Below, piece by piece: positions 6,360 to 14,144 of a DNA stretch of 21,197 bases. A model generated the notes under the pieces. The model was not told the DNA's origin. It saw nothing but the letters and a program-made list of their open reading frames with translations, and made no database searches. This DNA comes from a virus: positions 1 through 21,197 of IMG/VR virus record IMGVR_UViG_3300043137_000394; one strand, given 5' to 3'. Position 1 is the first letter of the stretch, and every line of letters begins with the position of its first letter. Made by a program: the position numbers and the translations under genes.

Positions 6360-7214
6360 ATGTCAGACCCAGTACTAGAACTAATTCAAAAGAACGATCT
6401 CCAGTTTACAGTATCTGGGCGTGACTACCTAATCAAATGCTTGAACCCAGATCACAGCGACAGCAACCCAAGTTTCAGAGTTGATAAAGTTAGCGGTGTA
6501 GCACACTGCTTTGCGTGTGGCTTTAAAACCAATCTTTTTAAGTTCTACGGTGTTTTCACAAACCCAGTACCTATTAAGATTATGGCCTTAAAAGAAAAGC
6601 TGGATGTACTAAAACGGTTTGGTCAAGAACTAGACCTTCCACAAGGATATACACCCTGGACAAAAGTGTTCCGTGGTGTTAGTCCTCAAACACTAAAACA
6701 CTTCGGTGCTTTTTATACTAACCAAGTAGAAAAGCTTCAAGATCGTATTGTGTTTCCTGTAAAAGATATTACAGGTAAAAATGTTGTGTTTGTTGCACGT
6801 CATACTATGTCGCAAGGAAATCCCCGATATGTTAACTATCCCGTAGGAGTTAAGATGCCGGTGTTTCCTGCACACTTACCAAGTGGATACAGTTCAATGG
6901 TAATTGTAGAAGGTATGTTTGATATGCTAAACTTATACGACAAAGGTTGTGAAAATGTGGTATGTGCATTTGGCACTAACACACTGCAAAATGACACTAA
7001 AGCTAAACTTTTACCATTTAAAGCGCAAGGTATCACACACGTATACTTGCTGTTTGATGGAGACGAAGCTGGACGCAAATCAGCTAAATTAATGAAGCCA
7101 CTTATCGAAGACGAAGGATTCATTGTGGAAGTCGTTGACCTACCAGATGGAACCGACCCAGGTGAACTAGACACAGAGAATGTACGAAGCATTGCCGAGT
7201 ACATTAATAAATAA
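6360..7214 (+). CDS. DNA primase, CHC2 zinc finger + Toprim
   Basis: This 284-residue primase starts directly after the helicase stop. Its zinc ribbon has Cys27, His32, Cys50 and Cys53 (CLNPDH and CFACGF). The middle is a primase core (LQDRIVFPVKD; FVARHTMSQGNPRYVNYP). The Toprim domain shows the catalytic glutamate in VIVEGMFDML (Glu184), the acidic pair in FDGDEAGRK (Asp233, Asp235) and a conserved LPDGTDPGEL at 261-270. It makes RNA primers for lagging-strand synthesis. It lacks a helicase domain, so primase and helicase are separate chains, unlike the fused T7 gp4. No Shine-Dalgarno is evident and coupling to the helicase is likely. Promoter P4 begins just after its stop. Confidence 0.92.
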   Translation: MSDPVLELIQKNDLQFTVSGRDYLIKCLNPDHSDSNPSFRVDKVSGVAHCFACGFKTNLFKFYGVFTNPVPIKIMALKEKLDVLKRFGQELDLPQGYTPWTKVFRGVSPQTLKHFGAFYTNQVEKLQDRIVFPVKDITGKNVVFVARHTMSQGNPRYVNYPVGVKMPVFPAHLPSGYSSMVIVEGMFDMLNLYDKGCENVVCAFGTNTLQNDTKAKLLPFKAQGITHVYLLFDGDEAGRKSAKLMKPLIEDEGFIVEVVDLPDGTDPGELDTENVRSIAEYINK

Positions 7215-7216
7215 AC

Positions 7217-7245
7217 TTGAAATGTTAGCCAAGATACGCTATAAT
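7217..7245 (+). promoter_or_regulatory. Sigma-70 type promoter P4
   Basis: TTGAAA at 7217-7222, 17-bp spacer, TATAAT at 7240-7245. The predicted +1 near 7252 leaves a leader of about 16 nt that contains AAAGGA before the polymerase ATG at 7268. Confidence 0.88.
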
Positions 7246-7267
7246 AAAGTATCAAAGGAAATTATAA

Positions 7268-9547
7268 ATGAAAATTGCCATTATTGACAAAGCACCCAAT
7301 CGTACACGATATTCGGACTATTTTGAGTTTGAGTACGATCAGTACCACATGAGTTCAGTTCCGATTACCAAGCTACTGAAAAAAGATGTAGACTTGGTAG
7401 TGGACTTGGAACCTTATGATTTTGTGATCTTGGTTGGAGCAGAAGCCGCCAAAGAGTACGCAAAGATTACCTCGGTCACAAATATGGCGGGTCAACTGGT
7501 GCAAGACAAGTATATTGCTATTTCAAATCCAGCAATGTTGAGTTTTAAACCAGAAGGTAAGCCCGACTTTCAGCGTGCAGTCGATCGTATTCACAAGTAC
7601 GTTAAAGGTCAGCTAAAGCCCACAGTACAAGGTGACTTTAAGGGTATTGATGACACAGCAGAAGCCAAACGATTCTTGCGTGAAGTGCTAGACAATGCTC
7701 AAGGCTATGTTGCGTGGGACACGGAAACAACTTGCCTGTATCCACGTGATGGTTACGTGCTTGGCGTGTCTATGAGCTACAAAAGCAAGCACGGCAGATA
7801 TATCTTAACTGATTGCCTAGACGATGTTTGCCTAGACTTGATGCAAAAGATTGCTAATGAGTTTTACACAGTGTTTCACAACATGAAGTTTGACTACAAG
7901 ATGATTAAGTATCACCTTGATATCGACTTTCCTCGTAAGCGTGTGCATGACACTATGGTTATGCACTATGTACTGGACGAAACTGATAGTCATGGTTTGA
8001 AACCTCTGGCCCTAAAGTACACCGATTACGGTGACTATGACAGCGAACTGGATGACTTTAAAAAGGCATACTGTGCAGCACATGGCTTGTTGCAAGATGA
8101 CTTCACCTATGACCTTATTCCCTTTGATACGATTAGTCGTTACGCTTCGATTGACACGGCCGTTACATACGACCTTTTCCATAAGTTCTGGCCGATTGTC
8201 CAAACCAATGATAAACTGCGTAAAGTTTACGAAGAAATCTTGATTCCTGGTACACTATTCCTAATGGACATGGAAGAAGTAGGTATTCCTATGAGTACTG
8301 AGCGTATGGCTGCTGCTAGCAAGTACTTAGACTATGAAATTGAAGAAGCCAAAAAAGTTGTTTACAGCTTTGATGCAGTAAAACAATATGAAAAAGATAG
8401 TGGCAAGATCTTTAATCCTAATTCGGTTATGCAGCTTCGCGTTGTGCTTTTTGACTATTTGGGTCTTAACCCAACTGGTAAAAAGACCGCTACTGGTGCT
8501 GTTTCTACTGATGCTGAAGTATTGGGTGAGTTATCAGACGAGCATCCACTACCAGCCGCAATCCTAAAGGTGCGTCAACTTGGTAAAATTCAAAACACCT
8601 ATATTCAAAAGATTCTGCCAGAAATTGACCGTGATGGTCGTATCCGTACGAATTTTAATCTTATCTTTACTACTAGTGGTCGCTTGTCTAGTAGTGGCAA
8701 GTTCAACGCTCAGCAAATTCCTCGGGACGACCCTATTATCAAAGGTTGTATTGAGGCTCCAGCAGGATATAAGATTGTATCGCAAGACTTGACCACAGCT
8801 GAGATGTATTATGCGGCTGTGTTGAGTGGCGACAAGAATCTACAAGAAGTTTTTAGCAGTGGCGGTGACTTTCACTCAACAATCGCTAAGATGGTATTTA
8901 ACCTGCCTGGCCCTGTTGAAGAAGTCAAAAAACTATACGGCTCAATGCGTCAATCGGCTAAGGCTATTTCATTCGGTATCTTATACGGTTCAGGTGCTAA
9001 TAAAGTATCTCAGACCGTATCAAAAGCCACTGGTGAAGTCTACCCTGTTGAGCAGGCACGAGACGATATTAAACAATACTTTACTAAATTCAATCGCCTT
9101 AAAAAGTGGTTGGAAGATCGCAAAAACTTTATTCAAACCAATGGCTATACATACTCATTCTTTGGTCGGAAACGCAGACTACCTAATGTATTTAGCGCAG
9201 ATAAAGGAATTGCCGCTCACGAAGTTCGTAGTGGCATTAACGCCGAAGTACAAAGTCTTGCCAGCGATGTTAACTTACTTGGAGCTATGCGAACAGCAGA
9301 AGAAATTGCGGCAAAGGGACTAGACGCTAAAATCTTTATGCTAGTTCATGACTCAATTGTTGCGCTCGTAAAAGACGCTAATGTGGTGGAATACTGCGAG
9401 ATCCTAAAGCGCAACACGCAACACCAGTGGGGCTGTGAGATTCCAAATGCCCCAATCGGTGTAGATCAAGATATTGGCGAGGACTATAGTTTTGGACATT
9501 TTAGCGAAACATACAAGTTTGTTGGAGATACGCTGGCCCGTGTTTAA
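7268..9547 (+). CDS. DNA polymerase, family A (Pol I type) with 3'-5' exonuclease
   Basis: The 759-residue protein has an extra N-terminal region (about 1-125), then a proofreading domain: AWDTETTCL (Asp151, Glu153), FHNMKFDY at 203-210, and YASIDTAVTYDLF at 292-304 with Asp296. The polymerase domain has the thumb/palm motif FTTSGRLSSSGKFNAQQIP at 467-485. Motif A is SQDLTTAEMYYAA, with metal-binding Asp507 and steric-gate Glu512. Motif B is RQSAKAISFGILYG (Arg561, Lys565, Phe569, Tyr573), and motif C is LVHDSIVAL with His694-Asp695. There is no 5'-3' exonuclease domain; that activity is supplied by the gene at 17015. The motif A wording (DLTTAE) fits the T5-type branch as I remember it. It is the replicative polymerase of this module, and its last 8 bases overlap the next gene. 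Confidence 0.95.
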   Translation: MKIAIIDKAPNRTRYSDYFEFEYDQYHMSSVPITKLLKKDVDLVVDLEPYDFVILVGAEAAKEYAKITSVTNMAGQLVQDKYIAISNPAMLSFKPEGKPDFQRAVDRIHKYVKGQLKPTVQGDFKGIDDTAEAKRFLREVLDNAQGYVAWDTETTCLYPRDGYVLGVSMSYKSKHGRYILTDCLDDVCLDLMQKIANEFYTVFHNMKFDYKMIKYHLDIDFPRKRVHDTMVMHYVLDETDSHGLKPLALKYTDYGDYDSELDDFKKAYCAAHGLLQDDFTYDLIPFDTISRYASIDTAVTYDLFHKFWPIVQTNDKLRKVYEEILIPGTLFLMDMEEVGIPMSTERMAAASKYLDYEIEEAKKVVYSFDAVKQYEKDSGKIFNPNSVMQLRVVLFDYLGLNPTGKKTATGAVSTDAEVLGELSDEHPLPAAILKVRQLGKIQNTYIQKILPEIDRDGRIRTNFNLIFTTSGRLSSSGKFNAQQIPRDDPIIKGCIEAPAGYKIVSQDLTTAEMYYAAVLSGDKNLQEVFSSGGDFHSTIAKMVFNLPGPVEEVKKLYGSMRQSAKAISFGILYGSGANKVSQTVSKATGEVYPVEQARDDIKQYFTKFNRLKKWLEDRKNFIQTNGYTYSFFGRKRRLPNVFSADKGIAAHEVRSGINAEVQSLASDVNLLGAMRTAEEIAAKGLDAKIFMLVHDSIVALVKDANVVEYCEILKRNTQHQWGCEIPNAPIGVDQDIGEDYSFGHFSETYKFVGDTLARV

Positions 9548-10043
9548 GCTAGGTGACAAGAAGCCAACCCAGCAAGATGGGTTGGTATTCTATCATACAC
9601 ACTACGTAGATGAAAATAATTCGGAGACTTATACTATTAGAATGGTTGATGATAAAACACTGCCACAGGCGACACTTGGTCTCAGACGACTAGCAATGAA
9701 AGCACTAAAGGTTGAGTTGTTCCCAATCCGCACAGCCATCTACTTTTTAGCAGACTTGGTTAAACTTGCAAAAGCAACTACTTGGTTTGTGGACAGCAGT
9801 GGCAGAGTATTTCAGTACGAAAAAACCACACGCGCCAAACTCACAACAAAGAAACTAAAAAATGTTTTACCTGCGGAAGGGTTAGGGTGTGTGTTTGAAT
9901 TAGTGGGAGTACCTAACCGATTTAAAGCAATGCGTCACCCTGATGATAGCGAACAGTATGCCCGAGTGTTGCAGTTGGGTATGGCATTTATTTTTTATGG
10001 TTTTTGCAGTGAGCACAAACCCGATAGTTGGAGAATGGTATGA
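9540..10043 (+). CDS. Conserved-looking phage protein of unknown function, downstream of polymerase
   Basis: Read from GTG 9540, this 167-residue protein starts MFKLGDKKPTQQDG and ends with a block that I associate with small proteins next to phage polymerases: GVPNRFKAMRHP, QYARVLQLGM, then KPDSWRMV. A longer frame from TTG 9474 exists, but those 22 residues lie wholly inside the polymerase gene, so I prefer GTG 9540, with GGAG at 9524-9527 somewhat far upstream. It overlaps the polymerase stop by 8 bases and the next gene by 4. The protein looks mixed alpha/beta and soluble. A replisome accessory role is inferred from position only. Confidence 0.7.
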   Translation: MFKLGDKKPTQQDGLVFYHTHYVDENNSETYTIRMVDDKTLPQATLGLRRLAMKALKVELFPIRTAIYFLADLVKLAKATTWFVDSSGRVFQYEKTTRAKLTTKKLKNVLPAEGLGCVFELVGVPNRFKAMRHPDDSEQYARVLQLGMAFIFYGFCSEHKPDSWRMV

Positions 10044-10288
10044 ACAAAAGAATTGAAGAACTTTGGAACAAAGCAGCAGCACAGTCTAGTGACTCTTGGG
10101 AAGGCCAAAAAAAGTTTGTGGAAGCACTAGTTCAGCTGGCTGTACAAGATTGCATTGACAAGATCGAGACTTATCATATTCCAGTTGGAAACAGTGCAGC
10201 GGGTGAAATAGCGTGTGAAATGACGTATTTTGCACTACGTGATATTCGGGACGATATTCGCGAGACATTTGGAATAACGGATGCCTAA
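10040..10288 (+). CDS. Small acidic helical protein of unknown function
   Basis: An 82-residue, mostly helical protein (MNKRIEELWNKAAAQ, then KKFVEALVQLAVQDCIDKIE, then a C-terminal DIRDDIRETFGI). A few codons of open frame precede it from TTG 10028, but GGAG at 10030-10033 sits 6 bases before ATG 10040 and ATG overlaps the previous stop as ATGA, so 10040 is chosen. It overlaps the helicase start by 8 bases. Small proteins with an N-terminal helix followed by F-x-E-x-[IL]-[IV] patterns are frequent in phage genomes, and none that I recall has a settled function. Confidence 0.7.
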   Translation: MNKRIEELWNKAAAQSSDSWEGQKKFVEALVQLAVQDCIDKIETYHIPVGNSAAGEIACEMTYFALRDIRDDIRETFGITDA

Positions 10289-11576
10289 AGCAGTAATATC
10301 AAATAGAATATACATGGATAATCCTGGTGTAGAGCATACTAAAAAGATTATCGGTGCACTTACATACAAGATCAAAAAAGATACTGGAAGCAAACGGTTT
10401 GCTACAGTAGAAACTATCAAGAATTATAGGGTGTTGCCAAAAGGTATTCTTAGTATTCCACAAGGCCGACTAGATTTGATACCCGAAGATTATGAAATCA
10501 TTGATAAACGAGTGCTTGAGGATGTACCTTTCCCAACGCCTAAATTCCCCCTACGACCCGAACAGCAAGTCGTTTATGACCCAATCGACGACACGTGCTT
10601 TATTAACGCTCTTGTCGGCTGGGGGAAAACCTTTACAGCTTTACACCTCGCCCACAAGTTTGGGCAAAAAACATTGGTTATCACTCATACAGCAGCTCTC
10701 CGAGACCAGTGGTGTGAAGAAGTCGAAGTCCTATTCGGGATACAACCCGGAGTTATTGGTGGTGGACGAGTTGACCACGCCGACCACTTTATCACAGTTG
10801 CGAATATACAGACGCTCAGCAAGTGTGCTGGTGACTTGGCTAAGGAGTTTGGGACTATTATCTTGGACGAAGCCCACCACTGTCCTGCCACTACATTTGC
10901 ACAAACAGTGGACGTGTTCCATGCCCGTTACCGAATCGCCCTTAGTGGCACAATGATTCGCAAAGACGGCAAGCACATCTTGTTCGGTGACTACTTTGGA
11001 CCACTGGTATACAAACCACCACAGAGCAACACACTGACTCCAACAGTGCATATTGTTAAGTCGGGTATTACCCTAAAGCCAGGAGTACCGTGGGTAGAAA
11101 AAGTCAGTGATCTACTAGAATCAGAAAAGTATAGACAGTTTATTGCAACTATTGCACTAATGCATATGCAAGAGGGTCACTCAGTGTTGGTAATCGCTGA
11201 CCGAGTGGAGTTTTTACACAAAGTGAAAGAATACATTGGCGAAGATTGCGCGGTTGTTACAGGCGACACAGACTACGAAGAACGACAGTACATCAAACAA
11301 GAAGTGCTTTCAGGAACCAAAAAAGCTATATGCGGCAGCAGGCAAATATTCTCAGAAGGCATATCTATTAACACACTCAGCTGTGTTATTCTTGCAGCCC
11401 CAATGAGTAACGATAGTCTGCTAGAACAAATTGTGGGTCGCGTTCAGCGATTGCATGAAGGTAAACTTGACCCACTAGTTGTGGACATTAACTTTGCTGG
11501 TTATGCGGATAAAAAACAAAACAACGATAGACTAGCCTTGTATTTACGTAAAGGCTGGCAGGTAATAACAGCATGA
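10281..11576 (+). CDS. SF2 ATP-dependent helicase, UvsW / T5 D10-like
   Basis: This 431-residue protein has the superfamily 2 motifs in order: LRPEQQ at 91-96 (Q-like), Walker A GWGKT at 113-117, VITHTAALRDQW at 133-144 (Ia), VANIQTL at 173-179, motif II DEAHH at 196-200, motif III LSGT at 221-224, and in the second lobe VLVIADRVEF (302-311), VVTGDT (325-330), SEGISI (358-363) and motif VI QIVGRVQRLH at 383-392. An N-terminal beta-rich part (about 1-75) probably binds DNA. UvsW-type enzymes remodel forks, branch-migrate recombination intermediates and unwind R-loops, which fits the nearby SbcCD and resolvase-like genes. ATG 10281 overlaps the upstream gene by 8 bases. Confidence 0.9.
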   Translation: MPKAVISNRIYMDNPGVEHTKKIIGALTYKIKKDTGSKRFATVETIKNYRVLPKGILSIPQGRLDLIPEDYEIIDKRVLEDVPFPTPKFPLRPEQQVVYDPIDDTCFINALVGWGKTFTALHLAHKFGQKTLVITHTAALRDQWCEEVEVLFGIQPGVIGGGRVDHADHFITVANIQTLSKCAGDLAKEFGTIILDEAHHCPATTFAQTVDVFHARYRIALSGTMIRKDGKHILFGDYFGPLVYKPPQSNTLTPTVHIVKSGITLKPGVPWVEKVSDLLESEKYRQFIATIALMHMQEGHSVLVIADRVEFLHKVKEYIGEDCAVVTGDTDYEERQYIKQEVLSGTKKAICGSRQIFSEGISINTLSCVILAAPMSNDSLLEQIVGRVQRLHEGKLDPLVVDINFAGYADKKQNNDRLALYLRKGWQVITA

Positions 11577-11577
11577 T

Positions 11578-11625
11578 AAAATTTACACTTGCAGTAGGTT
11601 CGCTATTATGCTATAATATAGTCTA
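11578..11625 (+). promoter_or_regulatory. Sigma-70 type promoter P5, near-copy of P3 in its outer blocks
   Basis: TTGCAG at 11589-11594, 17-bp spacer, TATAAT at 11612-11617. AAAATTTACACTTG at 11578-11591 and TATAATATAGTCTA at 11612-11625 match P3 base for base with the same 20-bp gap, while the gap itself differs. Predicted +1 is near 11624, 13 nt before the ATG at 11637, with no Shine-Dalgarno. Confidence 0.88.
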
Positions 11626-11636
11626 AGTCAAGCATT

Positions 11637-12014
11637 ATGGCACTCTTTTTTAACCTGGATTTATTAGAAACAGAAACACATTGTGACCCTAAATTAATGT
11701 TAAGTATGCTGGAAAGGCATTATGGCAAAAAGCCAGTACCGAAAAACCACCGTGAACTAAATAGCTTCAAAAACTTGTCGGGTCACAGCTTTTTGTTAAA
11801 TGCCCAACCTCTTTTTCAAGACACTTGTGATATTGCGTATAAAGCGCAGTATATCAGACTTGCAGGAAGGCGTGATTATAGCTTATATAAACTTTATCGT
11901 GTAGTCTATCTAGACCTAAGCTATTTTAAAGATCTTGACTTAGACATCTTAAAACACAATCCACTGCTTACAATAACAGACAACAAAATTTACTTTAAAT
12001 ACGAAAACAACTAA
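11637..12014 (+). CDS. Conserved-looking protein of unknown function preceding the ssDNA-binding protein
   Basis: The 125-residue product opens MALFFNLDLLETE, has a basic middle (YGKKPVPKNHRELNSFKN) and a tyrosine-rich part (YKAQYIRLAGRRDYSLYKLY), and ends ITDNKIYFKYENN. The alternation of basic and aromatic residues would suit nucleic-acid or SSB binding, but that is a guess. It is the first gene after promoter P5, with a 13-nt leader and no Shine-Dalgarno, and is followed after 2 bases by the ssDNA-binding protein gene. No named family was recognised. Confidence 0.72.
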   Translation: MALFFNLDLLETETHCDPKLMLSMLERHYGKKPVPKNHRELNSFKNLSGHSFLLNAQPLFQDTCDIAYKAQYIRLAGRRDYSLYKLYRVVYLDLSYFKDLDLDILKHNPLLTITDNKIYFKYENN

Positions 12015-12016
12015 CT

Positions 12017-12658
12017 ATGGCAATTTCATTTAAAAACACCAAAGGCAAAGCTCAATCAAACAAAGTTGAGGCTTATGAATACAAAGACGGCGAAAACACC
12101 GTTCGCTTAGTAGGCGGAGTTCTTCCTCGCTACATTTACTGGATCAAGGGCAGCAATAACAAGGATATTCCTGTTGAGTGCTTGGCTTTTAGCCGTGACA
12201 AAGAAAAATTCGACAACATCGAAAAAGATCACGTTCCACAATTCTACCCAGAATTGAAGTGTAGCTGGAGCTATACAGTTAACTGTATTGACCCAAAAGA
12301 CGGCAAAGTAAAAGCACTAAACTTGAAAAAGAAACTTTTTGAGCAAATCGTAAGTGCAGCAGAAGATTTAGGTGATCCAACCGATTTTGATACTGGTTGG
12401 GACGTTGTATTCAAGCGTACTAAAACAGGCCCACTAGCTTTTAATATCAGCTACGATCTGAGCGTACTGCGTTGCAAGCCACGTAAGCTAACACCTGAAG
12501 AACGTGCAGCAGCTGAAGCAGCTAAGTCTATTGATGAAAAATATCCTCGCCCTACAGAAGCTGATGTACTAGCACTGTTGGAAAAAGTTACTACTAACAC
12601 AGATGACAGCGATGCAGGCGATGATTCTGCCCAAGAAGCTGTTAAAGAACTAGGTTGA
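12017..12658 (+). CDS. Phage single-stranded DNA-binding protein, gp32-like
   Basis: This 213-residue protein has an N-terminal basic stretch (FKNTKGKAQSNK), a beta-rich core (about 18-155) with NTVRLVGGVLPRYIYWI and a cysteine-containing VECLAF, a run WSYTVNCIDPKDGKVKAL, and a late FNISYDLSVLRCKPRKL. It ends in an acidic, disordered-looking tail (about 195-213, TDDSDAGDD). This order of basic arm, core and acidic tail is typical of T4 gp32-type replication SSBs, in which the tail recruits partner proteins. It would coat lagging-strand ssDNA. All eight arginines use CGT or CGC, unlike the inserted neighbour. Terminator T3 follows 6 bases after the stop. Family assignment rests on general pattern. 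Confidence 0.68.
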   Translation: MAISFKNTKGKAQSNKVEAYEYKDGENTVRLVGGVLPRYIYWIKGSNNKDIPVECLAFSRDKEKFDNIEKDHVPQFYPELKCSWSYTVNCIDPKDGKVKALNLKKKLFEQIVSAAEDLGDPTDFDTGWDVVFKRTKTGPLAFNISYDLSVLRCKPRKLTPEERAAAEAAKSIDEKYPRPTEADVLALLEKVTTNTDDSDAGDDSAQEAVKELG

Positions 12659-12664
12659 TATATG

Positions 12665-12699
12665 TAGCCCGCAATCCTAAACAGCTTGCGGGCTATTTA
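12665..12699 (+). terminator. Intrinsic terminator T3
   Basis: A perfect 10-bp stem (tagcccgcaa at 12665-12674, ttgcgggcta at 12686-12695) with an 11-nt loop and a short tail tttat. It separates the ssDNA-binding protein gene from the homing endonuclease and all downstream recombination genes. The next promoter is only at 16960. Confidence 0.85.
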
Positions 12700-12717
12700 T
12701 TCTCTAAAAGTTACAGC

Positions 12718-13188
12718 ATGAATCATATTAAACACGAAAGACTATGTGAATTATTGCACTACTGCCCAGATACTGGAATATTTACTTGGAAAGTAGATAG
12801 AAAAAGGCTAGCTAAAGCAGGTACAATTGCTGGTAGTAAGAATGGTACTGGGTATATACAAATAAGTGTTGATGGTAATCTATATTTAGCTCACAGATTG
12901 GCATGGTTCTACTGTTTTCAAGAATGGCCAGAAAAAGTAATAGATCATATAAATAGTATTAGAGATGACAATAGATTAGACAACCTACAGGATGTATCGC
13001 AAAATACTAACATTAGAAAAGCTAATGGTAAGGTAGGCGTTTCTGGTTATCGTAATGTTAGAAAAATATGCAACAGGTATCAAGCTGCTATAAAAGTTTC
13101 TGGTAAAACAATACACATAGGTATGTATGAATCAGGCAAAGCCGCAAGCGAAGCAGTTGAAAAATATAAGAAAGATAATAACATATGA
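12718..13188 (+). CDS. HNH homing endonuclease with AP2 DNA-binding domain (free-standing)
   Basis: A 156-residue protein with an HNH_3-like nuclease core (AHRLAWFYCF at 58-67, IDHINSIRDDNRLDNL at 75-90, NTN at 97-99; key residues His59, Asp76, His77, Asn86) and a C-terminal AP2-like domain (about 107-150, GVSGYRNVRK then FxxA-like YQAAIKVSGKTIHIG). Such genes spread by cutting alleles that lack them. The frame is open from TTG 12655, but that part encodes the T3 hairpin, so ATG 12718 is the likely start, with no good Shine-Dalgarno. Nine of ten arginines are AGA/AGG, against CGN in the flanking SSB gene, which points to recent arrival. Its stop overlaps the next start as ATGA. Confidence 0.88.
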   Translation: MNHIKHERLCELLHYCPDTGIFTWKVDRKRLAKAGTIAGSKNGTGYIQISVDGNLYLAHRLAWFYCFQEWPEKVIDHINSIRDDNRLDNLQDVSQNTNIRKANGKVGVSGYRNVRKICNRYQAAIKVSGKTIHIGMYESGKAASEAVEKYKKDNNI

Positions 13189-14144
13189 AAATTCTCTTCT
13201 GTGCCGACGTGCACATAAAGTTGGGAAGTAAAAACGTACCAGTAGATTGGTCTAAAAATAGGTTCAAGATGTTTTGTGAGCAATTTGCAGAAATGCAGCA
13301 CCAAGCAGACTTGATAATTGTAGGCGGCGATGTGTTCGACCGGTTGCCTACAATGGACGAAGTTGAGCTCTACTTTGACTTTGTGGAAAGCTTCCACAAA
13401 CCTACACTGATTTATCCAGGTAATCACGAAATGTTGAAAAAAGACTCAACATTTTTGACTAACCTTAAAAAGTCCACACACCGATTAAATCCACTAGTAA
13501 CTATTATTGATGACTTTTATTCGGACGATATAGTAGATATTATTCCATATAATAAGTTAAAAGAGTTTGAAAAAGCTCCGCACTTAACACATGGCAAAAT
13601 ATGCTGTACACATGTACGCGGCGAAATTCCTCCACACGTTAAGCCTGAAATAGATTTAAGTTTACTAGATCGCTGGGACGTTGTACTAGCAGGTGACCTA
13701 CACTCATATGAAAACTCTCAGCGCAATATTCTTTATCCTGGCAGCCCTTATACTACTAGTTTTCACCGTTCCCGAGTCGATACTGGCGCTATTATCCTTG
13801 ATACTGATAGTCTCAGTCATGAGTGGCGGAAATTCAACTTACCGCAGCTCATCAAGAAAACAATCACTGCCGAAGAGGCCTCCACCTCCGCCAATGCCAC
13901 CGACTTTGACCACACAATCTATGAAGTGCAGGGTGATATGCAAGAACTCGGAGAGTTGCAAGATTCAGAGCTGATTGCTAGCAAAGTCCTAAAACGCGAT
14001 ACCGATTCAGCACTAATGCTTGATGCAGAAATGTCCTTGGATCAAGAAGTACGCGAGTATGTAACCTATATCTTAGAACTACCAGAACCCACGGTAGATA
14101 AGGTTTTAAAAGAGATGCAAAATCATGCAGAAAAATTCACCTAA
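13185..14144 (+). CDS. sbcD: SbcD / Mre11-type nuclease subunit (T4 gp47-like)
   Basis: The 319-residue protein shows the metallophosphoesterase signature of SbcD/Mre11: CADVHI (Asp8, His10), GGDVFDR (Asp49), PGNHEM (Asn80, His81), CTHVRGE (His143) and GDLHSY (Asp171, His173), followed by YPGSPYTTSF. After about residue 225 comes the shorter capping and C-terminal region that contacts the SbcC coiled-coil base. With SbcC it forms an ATP-dependent nuclease that processes ends, hairpins and recombination intermediates; T4 gp46/47 and T5 D12/D13 are the phage counterparts. ATG 13185 overlaps the homing endonuclease stop by 4 bases and the glutaredoxin start by 20. Confidence 0.93.
   Translation: MKILFCADVHIKLGSKNVPVDWSKNRFKMFCEQFAEMQHQADLIIVGGDVFDRLPTMDEVELYFDFVESFHKPTLIYPGNHEMLKKDSTFLTNLKKSTHRLNPLVTIIDDFYSDDIVDIIPYNKLKEFEKAPHLTHGKICCTHVRGEIPPHVKPEIDLSLLDRWDVVLAGDLHSYENSQRNILYPGSPYTTSFHRSRVDTGAIILDTDSLSHEWRKFNLPQLIKKTITAEEASTSANATDFDHTIYEVQGDMQELGELQDSELIASKVLKRDTDSALMLDAEMSLDQEVREYVTYILELPEPTVDKVLKEMQNHAEKFT

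Noticed and set aside
9474-9539. A longer N-terminus from TTG 9474 for the gene downstream of polymerase.
   Set aside because: The extra residues lie wholly inside the polymerase gene and there is no ribosome site; GTG 9540 gives the usual short overlap.
10028-10039. A TTG start at 10028 for the 82-residue protein.
   Set aside because: GGAG at 10030-10033 correctly spaces ATG 10040, and the ATGA overlap with the previous stop is the pattern used elsewhere in the window.
12655-12717. A longer homing endonuclease from TTG 12655.
   Set aside because: The extension translates the T3 terminator hairpin and overlaps the SSB stop; the HNH protein starts naturally at ATG 12718.
13708-13974. A frame inside sbcD encodes two hydrophobic segments and a proline-rich tail, resembling an overlapping small membrane or spanin-like protein, with AGGTGA upstream of its ATG.
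   Set aside because: It lies across the conserved GDLHS and YPGSPY region of sbcD, and AGGTGA is dictated by that protein's codons. Shifted frames of real genes often look hydrophobic (another is at 2657-2938 inside the ligase gene), so there is no independent support.
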